From assembly GCA_026418115.1 (NCBI GenBank), contig JAOABY010000016.1, forward strand, positions 1 through 37,003: a DNA stretch of 37,003 nucleotides, read 5' to 3'. The notes under the pieces are model-generated. The model did not search any database, had not been told where the DNA came from, and saw only the letters and a list, made by a program, of their open reading frames with translations. A program made the position numbers and the translations under genes. Shown here piece after piece: positions 14,898 through 23,818 of this stretch; position 1 is the stretch's first letter, and the number at the start of each line of letters is the position of its first letter. The DNA comes from Spirochaetaceae bacterium. GTDB lineage: Bacteria; Spirochaetota; Spirochaetia; Treponematales; Rectinemataceae.

Positions 14898-14919
14898 GAA
14901 CCAGGCAGAAGGATGCGCT

Positions 14920-15936
14920 ATGAGAGTGATTGATTCCCATGTCCATTTTCCAGTACGCAAGATCATCGACGACGGAATAATTGAAAATGAGAGTGAAACC
15001 GGCATTGGCTATACGTCAGGCAGCATGCCGGAATCTGAAGGCAAGGAAGCCGGAAATACTGCACAGTCGGCAGGACGGAAAGAGAAACCCATCTCCCGCA
15101 TCCAGAGACGTGCCGCTGAGTGGTTGCAGCAGGAAAAAAGGCGCTGGGAAGCTTCCTGGCAGTTCCCTGCTCCAGAGTCGATCCCAAGAGAGCTTGCTGA
15201 ACAGAAATGGGCAGGAGAACTTGAGAAATACGACTATCTCAAAGCGGTTGTCTTTGTTACTACAGGATCAAACGCCTATGCCGGGGAGCTGGTGGCAAGG
15301 CATAAGGGCTCGCTGTTTGCCTATGCGCACCATGATCCGCTGCTGCCCGATGCAGCCGATCGGCTGGAAGTCGCGCTCAGAGATTATCATCTGTCTGGAT
15401 ACAAGCTTCTGGGGCCCGCCATCGATGTAGCGCTTTCAGATCGCCGATTCGATCCGCTGTGGGAACTCTGTCTGCAGTACGAAGTGCCAGTGCTTATACA
15501 TTTCGGCATCATGGGGGCTGCCGGAGGTATTGCATCCCATGTCAACATGAATCCATTCATCCTGCATGATGTGGCCAAGCGATTTCCTGGCGTGGCATTC
15601 ATCGTGCCCCATTTCGGCACAGGCTATGTCTTCGAGCTTCTCAATCTCTGCTGGGCGTGCCCCAATGTCTTTGTTGATACCTCGGGCTCGAATCAGTGGA
15701 TGCGATGGATGCCTTACGATGTCAGCCTCGAAATGCTGTTCCGCAGGTTCCGGGAAACCATTGGCGCTTCGCGTATCGTGTTCGGCACCGATTCCTCGTG
15801 GTTCCCGCGGGGCTTTACCGATGCCTACCTCAAGGCACAGATACGTGCGATGACCGATGTAGGCTATACCGAACATGAGCGCGATGCCGTGCTCTATCGG
15901 AATATCGCCTGGCTGCTGAAGATTGAAGAACCTTGA
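14920..15936 (+). CDS. Amidohydrolase family 2 (ACMSD-like metal-dependent hydrolase/decarboxylase)
   Basis: TIM-barrel metal enzyme of the amidohydrolase superfamily, family 2; members hydrolyse lactones or amides or decarboxylate aromatic acids. The 338-residue product opens with MRVIDSHVHFP, the HxH metal-binding pair (residues 7 and 9). Later motifs are VLIHFG (about 190), IVPHFGTG with a further His (about 228), and FGTDSSWFPRG near 286 with the conserved Asp. A charged, low-complexity insert (about 24-85) follows the first strand, longer than usual for the family. AAGGA seven bases before the ATG fits. It lies between the ABC permeases and an argininosuccinate-lyase-like gene, so it probably acts on the imported compound or a product of it. 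Confidence 0.82.
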   Translation: MRVIDSHVHFPVRKIIDDGIIENESETGIGYTSGSMPESEGKEAGNTAQSAGRKEKPISRIQRRAAEWLQQEKRRWEASWQFPAPESIPRELAEQKWAGELEKYDYLKAVVFVTTGSNAYAGELVARHKGSLFAYAHHDPLLPDAADRLEVALRDYHLSGYKLLGPAIDVALSDRRFDPLWELCLQYEVPVLIHFGIMGAAGGIASHVNMNPFILHDVAKRFPGVAFIVPHFGTGYVFELLNLCWACPNVFVDTSGSNQWMRWMPYDVSLEMLFRRFRETIGASRIVFGTDSSWFPRGFTDAYLKAQIRAMTDVGYTEHERDAVLYRNIAWLLKIEEP

Positions 15937-15953
15937 AGCCAAGGAGTGCAGTC

Positions 15954-17414
15954 ATGTCTTCAAAGACATTTGCGCCTGCCTATGTCCAGAGCGTGCTGGC
16001 TCCAGCCTATCAAAACTGGAGCCGTTTCTTTCTGCCTCACTTGCTGCGCATTCAGAAGGCTCATCTCTGCATGCTGGTGGAAACCCGCATCATTCCAGAA
16101 GCTATCGGCCGGCAGCTGCATGACAGACTCGACTGGCTGGCGGTCAACTGGCAGCCACCGGAAGAATATCCTGCGCAGCTTGGGGTCGAGGACCTGTATT
16201 TCCTTATTGAGCGGGAGCTTTCCGCATGGGAAGGAGAAGAGGTGGCAGCATGGCTGCATACTGCCCGCAGCAGGAACGACATGGACACTACGGCATTCCG
16301 CATGGCGCTCCGCGAAGCGCTGCTCTCATTCTATGGCCAGCTTCTCGAGCTCTGCACCGGCATTGCGCGCCGGGCAAGCCTGGGAAGAGATGAGCTCACG
16401 GTACTCTATACGCACGGTCAGCCTGCCAATCCTTCTACCACTGAGCACTATCTCACTGCGTGGCTTGTGGATCTTGTGGATGATCTAGGAGCCTTGCGCG
16501 AGGCTGCTGCATGTGTTGACAGCTCCACCATGGGTGCCTGTGCCATTACGGGTACCGGCTTTCCCATAGACCGTCAGAGGGTAGCAGAGCTTCTCGGTTT
16601 TGCCACACTCGATCTCCACACGTACCGGGCAATTGCAGGATCGCACTGGCTCGTTGCTCCTGCCCAGGCTCTTCAGCGCCTCATGATCGATATCGGACGT
16701 TTTGTCGCCGATCTGCTGCACAAGGCATCAGTAGAGGTTGGGCTCTATACCTTTGACGATAACCTGGTACAGATTTCTTCCATCATGCCCCAGAAGCGCA
16801 ATCCGGTCATTCTCGAACATCTGCGCATCCAGGCGGGACAGGTGGCGGGCACATGCAATGCGATCATCGCGTCGTTCATGAATGTTCCATACCAGGATGT
16901 CAATGAGAATGCTGACGCGCCTGTTGCCCGGTTGCTCGACATCATGCCGCTTGCATCTTCTGTACTGGACTTGCTGGAAACAGCGCTTGAAGGCATGCGG
17001 GGCAATACGGGTCGTGCAAGGGAAATATGTCGGCTTTTCGGTGTGACTACCACGGAGCTGGCCGATACGCTCGTCCGTAAGGAGCACGTCGGTTTCAGGG
17101 CTGCACATGGCGTGAGTGCCGCATATGCGCTCTCAGGTGGCGATATCGAGGCGCTTCGCAGAGCCTGGCGGGATTGCAGTGGTACCGAGTTGCAGTGGCA
17201 GGATGAAGACATACGCACAGTCCTCGATCCGGATCATTTTGTGCAGGTACGGGCAACACCGGGAGGCCCGGCACCCGAAGGCATGGCACCAGTACATGCA
17301 ATGCTGACAGAGAGCATGCACCAGGCCAGGCAATGGCTCACATCCAGGCAGGTGCAGCTTGCCAGAGCAGATGAGGAGCTGGAAAAGGCCTGGAGGGCGC
17401 TGGGCAGGCAGTAG
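15954..17414 (+). CDS. Argininosuccinate lyase-like enzyme (fumarase/aspartase superfamily)
   Basis: Beta-elimination lyase of the superfamily that includes argininosuccinate lyase, adenylosuccinate lyase, fumarase and aspartase, which release fumarate or a related product. The 486-residue product has the signature loop SSIMPQKRNPVILEHLR (about 277-293) with the catalytic Ser region, the substrate-binding TARSRNDMDTTAF (about 102-114) and TRGQPA-like THGQPANPSTTEHYL (about 154-168). These match argininosuccinate lyase more than its relatives. No other arginine-biosynthesis gene is nearby, and the setting in an importer-amidohydrolase operon points to catabolism of an imported N-substituted compound, not arginine synthesis. 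AAGGAG seven bases before the ATG at 15954 fixes the start. Confidence 0.82.
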   Translation: MSSKTFAPAYVQSVLAPAYQNWSRFFLPHLLRIQKAHLCMLVETRIIPEAIGRQLHDRLDWLAVNWQPPEEYPAQLGVEDLYFLIERELSAWEGEEVAAWLHTARSRNDMDTTAFRMALREALLSFYGQLLELCTGIARRASLGRDELTVLYTHGQPANPSTTEHYLTAWLVDLVDDLGALREAAACVDSSTMGACAITGTGFPIDRQRVAELLGFATLDLHTYRAIAGSHWLVAPAQALQRLMIDIGRFVADLLHKASVEVGLYTFDDNLVQISSIMPQKRNPVILEHLRIQAGQVAGTCNAIIASFMNVPYQDVNENADAPVARLLDIMPLASSVLDLLETALEGMRGNTGRAREICRLFGVTTTELADTLVRKEHVGFRAAHGVSAAYALSGGDIEALRRAWRDCSGTELQWQDEDIRTVLDPDHFVQVRATPGGPAPEGMAPVHAMLTESMHQARQWLTSRQVQLARADEELEKAWRALGRQ

Positions 17415-17437
17415 CATGCCCCAGCGGTGTTCTTCTC

Positions 17438-17466
17438 TTGACAATACCAGAGCTTTGTACTAGAAA
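17438..17466 (+). promoter_or_regulatory. Candidate promoter of the nucleobase permease gene
   Basis: TTGACA (17438-17443), a 17-base spacer and TAGAAA (17461-17466) lie 24 bp past the lyase stop codon and about 80 bases before the permease. The -35 is perfect; the -10 is weak. It would let the permease be made separately from the importer operon. Confidence 0.45.
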
Positions 17467-17544
17467 AGCCCAGCCCCGCCCAATCCCGCGGCGGCAGCAG
17501 AGTACCTTGCCAGGAACCGCGATTCTTCATAGCTGGAGGCGATC

Positions 17545-18792
17545 ATGCCAGAGCGCAGACTCACAGGGAAGCATGTGGTGCTGGGAATACAGCATACCTT
17601 TGTCATGTTCGGTGCCACGGTGCTTGTGCCCATGCTGACCGGCCTGGATATCGGCGTGACGCTGTTCACTGCTGGCATAGGCACGCTCCTGTTCCATGTG
17701 ATGACTGGAGGCAAGGTACCGGTCTTTCTTGGAAGTTCGTTTGCCTTTATCCCCGGTATCATTGCAGTGGGAGCGAATGAAGGGCTTCCGTATGCGCTGG
17801 GTGGCATCGCGGTGGCAGGTCTGCTGTATGTAGTCGTTGCCGCAGTATTCAGATTCATCTCTGTAGAACATCTCCATAGACTCCTGCCGCCGCATGTGAC
17901 GGGTCCCATGATCATCCTGATCGGTCTGATTCTGGCGCCGGTAGCCGTGCAGAATGCGAATGGTACGAATTCGCCGGCCATTACAGCTGTCATCGGCACC
18001 AATGGATGCTGGGGTATTGCTTTGTTTACCTTTGCCGTCGGCATTGTTGTCAAGACGCTCTTTCCACGGCTGGGATGGAAATTCGTCGCCTGTCTGCCTG
18101 TGCTCATCTCGCTCGTAGCTGGGTATGCGCTTTCGATGGTGCTCGGTATCGTGGATTTCAGTGCGGTCAAATCGGCAGCATGGATCGGCATACCGAAGTT
18201 TTCGCTGCCGCGTTTCTCCTGGTCTGCAATCACCATCATGGTGCCTATTGCGCTGGTGACGATGGTAGAGCATTTCGGGGATATTCTTGCCATCGGCAAT
18301 GTGGTGGGCAAGGATTTCATGGCGGATCCCGGTATCCATCGCACCCTTGCTGGAGATGGGCTTGCAACTTCGCTGGCTGCTCTGATCGGTGGGCCGGCCA
18401 ACACTACCTATTCAGAAAATACCGGAGCTGTGGCGCTGACTGGGATTTCCGATCCTGTAATCATGCGTATTGCTGCACTGTGTGCAATCATCCTCTCGCT
18501 GGTACCCAAGTTCACCGCTGTGATCGGGACGATTCCGGGGCCGGTCATCGGAGGCGTGTCCATCATGCTGTTCGGCATGATTTCATCGATCGGCATCAAG
18601 AATATGATTGATGCGCAGGTAAATCTCTCCGATCCCAAAGTGCTGATCATCACGGCAGCCATGCTGGTGCTGGGGCTGGGCGGAGCGAGTTTTACGATTG
18701 GGCCCGTCCATCTCTCGGGATTGGGTCTTGCTGCCCTGTTTGGGGTACTGCTCAACCTCGTGCTCGGTCCTGACCAGCCTTCAGCCAAGTAA
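17545..18792 (+). CDS. uraA: Nucleobase:cation symporter-2 family permease, uracil permease-like
   Basis: Inner-membrane permease of the NCS2 family, importing uracil or a purine base with H+ or Na+. The 415-residue product has the early family segment IQHTFVMFGATVLVP, the FLGSSFAFI substrate-site strand (about 62-70) and the signature ANTTYSENTGAVALTGIS (about 286-303), whose Glu is the uracil-binding residue in UraA. This pattern fits uracil permeases better than xanthine/urate ones. GGAGG five bases before the ATG supports the start. It is in the same direction as the importer operon, 130 bp behind the lyase, with its own candidate promoter. Its last 12 bases overlap the 3' end of the minus-strand HD-GYP gene. 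Confidence 0.88.
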   Translation: MPERRLTGKHVVLGIQHTFVMFGATVLVPMLTGLDIGVTLFTAGIGTLLFHVMTGGKVPVFLGSSFAFIPGIIAVGANEGLPYALGGIAVAGLLYVVVAAVFRFISVEHLHRLLPPHVTGPMIILIGLILAPVAVQNANGTNSPAITAVIGTNGCWGIALFTFAVGIVVKTLFPRLGWKFVACLPVLISLVAGYALSMVLGIVDFSAVKSAAWIGIPKFSLPRFSWSAITIMVPIALVTMVEHFGDILAIGNVVGKDFMADPGIHRTLAGDGLATSLAALIGGPANTTYSENTGAVALTGISDPVIMRIAALCAIILSLVPKFTAVIGTIPGPVIGGVSIMLFGMISSIGIKNMIDAQVNLSDPKVLIITAAMLVLGLGGASFTIGPVHLSGLGLAALFGVLLNLVLGPDQPSAK

Positions 18793-21177
18793 GGGCAGAA
18801 AATCGCTCAGAAAGCGCCGTGCCAGCTCTGGATCGAAATGTGTGCCGGCCATGGAACGTATTTGCTCTACAGCCTGCTCCTTTGTCAGCGCTCTCCGATA
18901 GGGCCTGTCGGAGGTGAGGGCATCATAGACGTCAATTATGGCAAAATAGCGTGCAGCCAGTGGGATTTCTTCACCTTTGAGCCCATAGGGATAGCCTGAA
19001 CCATCGTATCGCTCGTGGTGGTAGACCGGGATATCCATGCAGTCAGAGAGCAGAGGTATTCCCGAGAGCATGTCCTTCGCTATCAGAGGATGTTGTTTCA
19101 TGATGGCCATTTCTTCCTCGGAAAGAAGACCCGGTTTGTTGAGCACGCTGTCCGGGATCCCGATCTTGCCGATGTCGTGCAGGAGGGCTCCGTATCTGAG
19201 TTTCCTGAGTGTATCAGGCGCATCGATATAGCGGGCAATGAAATTGATGAACAGATTTGTAACCCTGAGCGTATGGCCGCGGGTAAGCGTGTCCCTGAAT
19301 TCAAGCGCACTGGAAAGCCCTGCTATGATGGATTCATTTGCTTCCATCAGTTTTTCCGTCATCTTTTCGGCATGCTGAATGGCATTGCGGGTTTCCATCG
19401 TTGCGCCGATCTGATAGGCTGCAGCCTCTGCAAACTGCAGCCAGGTACTGTCTTCGTTCACTGCCTTTCTGAAGAACAGCTCGAGTACGGCAACTGGTTC
19501 TTCATCAACGAGCACAGGGATGCAGCACTGGGAAACAAAGCCTTCCTCGGTGACCAGTTTCCTGAAGCCATCGGTGAGCGAGCTATCGACGAGCAGAGGT
19601 ACCACAATGGTACGTCGTTCAAGCAGCGCAGTACCCACGAATTTCTGTCCTGGCGCAATTCTGGCCCCCTGAATCAGATCGGTGAAGAACCCCTCGTGGA
19701 AAGTGCATGCCATGTACCCATCTTTTTCAACCAGGTAGAGCGAGACTGCATCTGCATGCAGAAGCTGCCGTATGGGCGGGAGAATCCTGGCAAGCTGCAG
19801 TTCCGCTCGCTGATCTCCGGCAACCGTACTCTTGAGAATATCGATAACCGACATGCGCCTGATGATGAGATCTTCCTTGTCCATGGCGCGCATCGAAGAA
19901 GCGCGCTGCTCCAGTCTCTCGAGTGTCTCGGCTAGCAGCATGTCAATGCCAGGAAGAACATCGTGTTGCCACTTCAGCATGCAGGTACAGACGACACTCT
20001 CATCCATATCGAGCATATAGTGCTGAATATCAGGGTCAGTTTCAGCCTCGAAGGCATCGCCGATCCAGAGCTCACCGGAGACATGGCTGCTGCCTGACAG
20101 GTGGAAACCGATACGCTGGACCGGAAAAAGGCTCTTCAGCACAGGCTGTGATTCCTGCAGCATCTGCTCCAGAGTTCTGGCACGTTCCAGTATGGGGAGC
20201 ATCATTGCATCGATTTCGAGACGAATCTGATGGAGTTTCCGGTCAGTTCGATCCAGGCTGATCATCACATATTGCGCCTTGCCCTGCAGGTCTCTGCCGA
20301 GTGCTACAATCCGTCTCTGCTCGTAATAGGGCTGCGCATTGCCGTGCCTGACAATCGACTCACAGACATGCATGCCTGTTGCCGATGCTTCTCTGAGGGC
20401 ATGACGAAGGTGCTCTTCATCCATGCAGCCATGTGTGTCTGTCAGCATGGTGCTGAGAATTGCAGGCTTGGTGCGGTCAATCAGTTTTACATATGCATTG
20501 TTGGCCTCTTCAATAATGCCTTGATTGTCCAGCAGGACAAGTGGCACGGGAATGGCATCTGCCGCCTTCTTGATGAGAATCAATCTGGCAAGCTCTTCAC
20601 TTGACTCGAACAGCAGAGAAACCAGTGCGAAGAGCAGGGGAAAAAGCACCAGATAGGTCAGAGCCAATAATGGTATGGCAGCTTTCCACTGCTGATGTGG
20701 CAGCGCAAACTGGGAGAGAAGCACGCCGACGTGGATGGTCAGGCCAAGCAGCCAGTATCTAAAGAATCTGCCAGCCTTATCGTAGCTTTTAGGAAAGAGG
20801 TGTTTGAGTTGCCAGGCAGCTGCTGCACATCCATACGCTACAGCGATTGACAGCACACCTGCTGGCCAGCCTTCACCCCCCAGGATAACCCGAAAGGCCA
20901 TTGTCATGACGAGCGACACCGCTCCTGCAACGGGACCTGTGAAAAATGTCCCAAGACCTACAAGAATGGTTCTGGTATCGTAGAAAATGCCTGGAGCGTA
21001 TCTGAAGGGGGTCATCATGGCCAGGACTGCCCCGGATCCCCAATACAGCCCGTACAGCAGCTCTTCCGCCAGATTTGCGGAAGTGAAGCGATGGCGAATG
21101 ATGAGAAAGACTGCTCCCAACGCAATGAGAAGGTTAATATTGCCCAGCAGAGAGAGCACAACCTGTAAGGCTTGCAA
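18781..21177 (-). CDS. HD-GYP cyclic-di-GMP phosphodiesterase with 5TM sensor, PAS-like and GAF domains
   Basis: Membrane signalling protein predicted to hydrolyse cyclic di-GMP. The 798-residue product opens with about five to six spans of the 5TMR-LYT type (1-205), with the hallmark GTFFTGPVAGAVSLVMTMAF (about 76-95). A PAS-like region follows (about 215-330), then a GAF-like domain (about 450-600) and a C-terminal HD-GYP domain (about 605-795). The HD pair is in LLHDIGKIGIPD (H667, D668) and GYP in YDGSGYP (728-730), with VYDALTSDRPYR; all catalytic signatures are intact. The start is TTG at 21177 with AAGGAG about eight bases upstream; no in-frame ATG fits. Its 3' end overlaps uraA by 12 bp. 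Confidence 0.9.
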   Translation of the reverse strand: MQALQVVLSLLGNINLLIALGAVFLIIRHRFTSANLAEELLYGLYWGSGAVLAMMTPFRYAPGIFYDTRTILVGLGTFFTGPVAGAVSLVMTMAFRVILGGEGWPAGVLSIAVAYGCAAAAWQLKHLFPKSYDKAGRFFRYWLLGLTIHVGVLLSQFALPHQQWKAAIPLLALTYLVLFPLLFALVSLLFESSEELARLILIKKAADAIPVPLVLLDNQGIIEEANNAYVKLIDRTKPAILSTMLTDTHGCMDEEHLRHALREASATGMHVCESIVRHGNAQPYYEQRRIVALGRDLQGKAQYVMISLDRTDRKLHQIRLEIDAMMLPILERARTLEQMLQESQPVLKSLFPVQRIGFHLSGSSHVSGELWIGDAFEAETDPDIQHYMLDMDESVVCTCMLKWQHDVLPGIDMLLAETLERLEQRASSMRAMDKEDLIIRRMSVIDILKSTVAGDQRAELQLARILPPIRQLLHADAVSLYLVEKDGYMACTFHEGFFTDLIQGARIAPGQKFVGTALLERRTIVVPLLVDSSLTDGFRKLVTEEGFVSQCCIPVLVDEEPVAVLELFFRKAVNEDSTWLQFAEAAAYQIGATMETRNAIQHAEKMTEKLMEANESIIAGLSSALEFRDTLTRGHTLRVTNLFINFIARYIDAPDTLRKLRYGALLHDIGKIGIPDSVLNKPGLLSEEEMAIMKQHPLIAKDMLSGIPLLSDCMDIPVYHHERYDGSGYPYGLKGEEIPLAARYFAIIDVYDALTSDRPYRRALTKEQAVEQIRSMAGTHFDPELARRFLSDFLPLLG

Positions 21178-21197
21178 TATGGAGCTCCTTTCTACTT

Positions 21198-21226
21198 TTA
21201 GTAACGTAAAAATAAGGATCTTGCAA
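21198..21226 (-). promoter_or_regulatory. Candidate promoter of the HD-GYP gene
   Basis: On the minus strand TTGCAA (21221-21226), a 17-base spacer and TACTAA (21198-21203) lie 20 bases before the TTG start. Just upstream, an inverted repeat (CATGCAT at 21245-21251, ATGCATG at 21258-21264) spans the symporter stop codon. Confidence 0.5.
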
Positions 21227-21255
21227 GAGGCCAGTCAGTTAATCCATGCATTCAT

Positions 21256-22929
21256 TTATGCATGCTCTTTCCCCGCATCATATGTTTGCTGGCAGCGCTC
21301 AGGCAGCAGGGCTGATCCTTGTGCAGCAAGAAACAGTCCCATCGCCAGTATTGCGACTGCATGATACCAGACCCAGACAGGAATACCGGCAAACCTGCTC
21401 ACTGGTTTGCCGAAATTCCAGAAATCAGTGCCAATAAAGAAGAATGTCCCCAGCACGAGCCAGTAACGCGGATTGATCGGGCAGGTGTCTGTTTTGGAGA
21501 GAGGGTGTCTTCGTCTGTGTTGCAATGCGGCACCGATGGCGAGTATACCTCCGGTCACTGCGAGAATGAGCAGAATCGCCGGTACAGGGGTATGCAGCAT
21601 ACCCACACCGAGGGCAAAGACAAGCCCGGAACCTGCCAGCATGGCTGCCATTGCCGACTTGCTCCCGACATGAGGCACATAGAGAGCAGCCAGCATTACG
21701 GGAGCGAGAGATGCATACCCCAGAAAAGAAGCAGAGGTAAGAAAACCAAGGAGGGTGGTGGGAGGTCGCAGAGAGACCAGCCAGCCAGTCATCACCAGTG
21801 CGCTGGCTCCCAGCCTGTACCAGGCGGTAAGTGAACGCTGTGCTCGTAGAGGACCGGCTTGCTCTGATTCCAAAGACTTGTCACCTGTCCGACTCTGGAA
21901 AAGTTCAATAAGCAGCGAAGTGGAAGAGAGAATCTGGCTATCAAGGGTCGACATGAGCGCAGCCAGCGCGGCAAGCGAGAATGCAGGCCCGGCGAGACCG
22001 CCATATCGTGCCATCAGAATCGTAAAAATTCCGTCGGTCTGGCGGCCAGCGAGACCGGGTTCGAGCAGAATCCCTGCAACACCAACCGACGTCATCGCAA
22101 AGAAAATTACCAGAGAGACAAAGGGATATGCAGCCATGACCCGCAGAATGGACCGATCATCACGTGCCGCAAAGAAACGCTGTGTAAGATGAGGGAACAT
22201 TGGATCAGCAAAGAACCAGAGCAGGTAATAACCGGCAAGATCCAGGACAGAACTGCTGTTCCTCCCTTCTCGTGAAAGAGCATGCTGGAAAACTTCGGTT
22301 CCTGCCGATGCAGGCAATGCTGCAGCGGCTCTGAAGACAATCAGTGCTGCAGTACATCCCAGGGCAAGCATTACCAGCAGTTGCAGAATATCCGAATTGG
22401 TGACGGACCGCATGCCTCCCTTCAGGATATAGAGAAGCACCACAGCCATGACAATTGCAGAACCTGTCCATGGATGCAGACCAAGCGATGTGGAGAGAAG
22501 CGCCCCTGCAGTTCCTGCCTGCGTGGCGATATAGGGCAGCGTATAGATAAGTAGCAGAATAGAAAACAGAGCTCCTGCGGCAGGGCTTCCAAAACGATCG
22601 CGTATTGCATCTCCAGGACTTATCCATCCATGTCTGGCAGCAAGCCTGCGGAGTGGAATGCCAAACAGCGGAAAAGACAGAGCCATGAATGCAGTCCCGA
22701 AAGCCATGACAGGGAAGTATGCCCAGCCAATCCGATAGCTGGCTCCACTCACGCCGAAAATGGTAAAAGCGGAAAGATTGCTCGCCAGCATGGTGCATGC
22801 GAGTCTGAAACCGGAAATGCTGCGTGATTCTAGCGCAAACGAAACATGATCGGATGGAGCCCTGGTGAGAAGAGCAAATGCAAGATTTGATGCCAGAAAG
22901 AGTATGATGGCAATACCCGCGAGACCCAT
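21256..22929 (-). CDS. Sodium:solute symporter family (SSS) transporter
   Basis: Na+-coupled importer of the SSS family; substrates include amino acids, sugars, carboxylates and pantothenate, and none can be assigned here. The 557-residue product is highly hydrophobic with about 13 spans. It shows family features: SRSISGFRLACTMLASNLSAFTIFG near the N-terminus, then WAYFPVMAFG, LYILKGGMRSVTNSDILQ in the core and FADPMFPHLTQRFFAARD (about 235-252). The ATG at 22929 has AAGGAGAGG just before it and starts directly at the first span; the frame stays open to 23241, but the extra 104 residues are polar and overlap the divergent promoter, so they are rejected. The gene precedes the HD-GYP gene by 78 bp. 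Confidence 0.87.
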   Translation of the reverse strand: MGLAGIAIILFLASNLAFALLTRAPSDHVSFALESRSISGFRLACTMLASNLSAFTIFGVSGASYRIGWAYFPVMAFGTAFMALSFPLFGIPLRRLAARHGWISPGDAIRDRFGSPAAGALFSILLLIYTLPYIATQAGTAGALLSTSLGLHPWTGSAIVMAVVLLYILKGGMRSVTNSDILQLLVMLALGCTAALIVFRAAAALPASAGTEVFQHALSREGRNSSSVLDLAGYYLLWFFADPMFPHLTQRFFAARDDRSILRVMAAYPFVSLVIFFAMTSVGVAGILLEPGLAGRQTDGIFTILMARYGGLAGPAFSLAALAALMSTLDSQILSSTSLLIELFQSRTGDKSLESEQAGPLRAQRSLTAWYRLGASALVMTGWLVSLRPPTTLLGFLTSASFLGYASLAPVMLAALYVPHVGSKSAMAAMLAGSGLVFALGVGMLHTPVPAILLILAVTGGILAIGAALQHRRRHPLSKTDTCPINPRYWLVLGTFFFIGTDFWNFGKPVSRFAGIPVWVWYHAVAILAMGLFLAAQGSALLPERCQQTYDAGKEHA

Positions 22930-23095
22930 GGTCCTCTCCTTCCTACCGGAGACATTCCGGAACTTGGGAAGGGACCTGGATGGCGCACTGCAAGGGTGTA
23001 TGCAATCGAAATGCGCCTGCAGCGGGAAGCGCCTTACCCGCGCATAATCCCATGTGTCGCGCTTGGGGAGGAAATATGCCACAGTTGCATGCTGA

Positions 23096-23124
23096 TTGCA
23101 AGACCGACCTGTTTTCGCTATTAT
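23096..23124 (+). promoter_or_regulatory. Promoter of the yhhQ-type gene, probably leaderless
   Basis: TTGCAA (23096-23101), a 17-base spacer and TATTAT (23119-23124) end seven bases before the ATG at 23132. Transcription would therefore begin at or next to the A of the start codon. No ribosome-binding site is present between them. Confidence 0.65.
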
Positions 23125-23131
23125 CCGCGCC

Positions 23132-23818
23132 ATGAATGACGTGTCGCTCAGACGGAAAATCGAGGGCGCTACGCCTGCCTTCATCTTTCTTGCAGTACTG
23201 TATGGAGCTCTGCTCATCATCTCGAACATCACCGTAGTCAAACTGGTGAAAGTAGGGCCATTTCTCCTTACGGCAGCGTTCTTTACCTATCCGGCGGTCT
23301 ATGTCATCAGCGACATCATGACCGAAATCTATGGCTACAGACTCTCAATGAAAGCAATCTGGGCCAATTTCACCGCCCAGGCTCTCGTGGCGGGAGTTCT
23401 CGCCTTTACAAGAATGCTTCCCGGGCAGGATCCTCAGATTGCAGCAGCAATGGATGTGCTATTTGCATCTACCTGGAGGATTGTAGTTGGCTCTCTGGCT
23501 GCCTACTGGATTGGCGATTACATGAATTCTGTCATCATGTCCAGGATGAAGGTGGTACAGAAGGGCAAATGGTTCTTCATCAGGGCGATGGCATCGAGCC
23601 TGCCAGCGCATTTCGTCGACACGGTACTCTTCAACGTTGTTGCGTTTGCGGGCGTATGGAGCTCTGGGGATATTGTGCGCAATGCTCTTTCGGAGTCATC
23701 ACTGGCCAGTGTCTATGAGCTGGTACTCTTTCCGCTGACCTATGTCATAGTCAGGGCGTGGAAGCGGCTTGAGGGGATCGATGTCTATGATGAAGGCGTC
23801 CGCTATGTGCCCTTCTGA
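23132..23818 (+). CDS. yhhQ: Queuosine precursor transporter (YhhQ/VUT family)
   Basis: Inner-membrane carrier of the YhhQ family, which imports queuosine precursors (preQ0/preQ1) for tRNA modification. The 228-residue product has about six spans with family motifs: YGALLIISNITVVKLVKV, FTYPAVYVISDIMTEIYGY (about 52-70) with its conserved acidic residues, and RAMASSLPAHFVDTVLFNVVAF (about 153-174). The ATG at 23132 is favoured over an upstream in-frame TTG at 23096 because that TTG is part of the promoter. No preQ1 riboswitch is visible, and there is no room for a leader. The 3' end overlaps the minus-strand gene at 23803 by 16 bp. Confidence 0.88.
   Translation: MNDVSLRRKIEGATPAFIFLAVLYGALLIISNITVVKLVKVGPFLLTAAFFTYPAVYVISDIMTEIYGYRLSMKAIWANFTAQALVAGVLAFTRMLPGQDPQIAAAMDVLFASTWRIVVGSLAAYWIGDYMNSVIMSRMKVVQKGKWFFIRAMASSLPAHFVDTVLFNVVAFAGVWSSGDIVRNALSESSLASVYELVLFPLTYVIVRAWKRLEGIDVYDEGVRYVPF

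Noticed and set aside
17460-18404. A 314-codon open frame on the minus strand opposite uraA
   Set aside because: It shadows a well-supported permease and has a low-complexity Thr/Ser/Pro composition typical of such shadows.
23042-23131. preQ1 riboswitch upstream of yhhQ
   Set aside because: There is no leader to hold it: the promoter ends seven bases before the start codon, and no pseudoknot-type pattern is seen.
22930-23241. N-terminal extension of the SSS symporter frame
   Set aside because: The extra 104 residues are polar, resemble no symporter and overlap the divergent yhhQ promoter and start, while a strong ribosome-binding site precedes the ATG at 22929.
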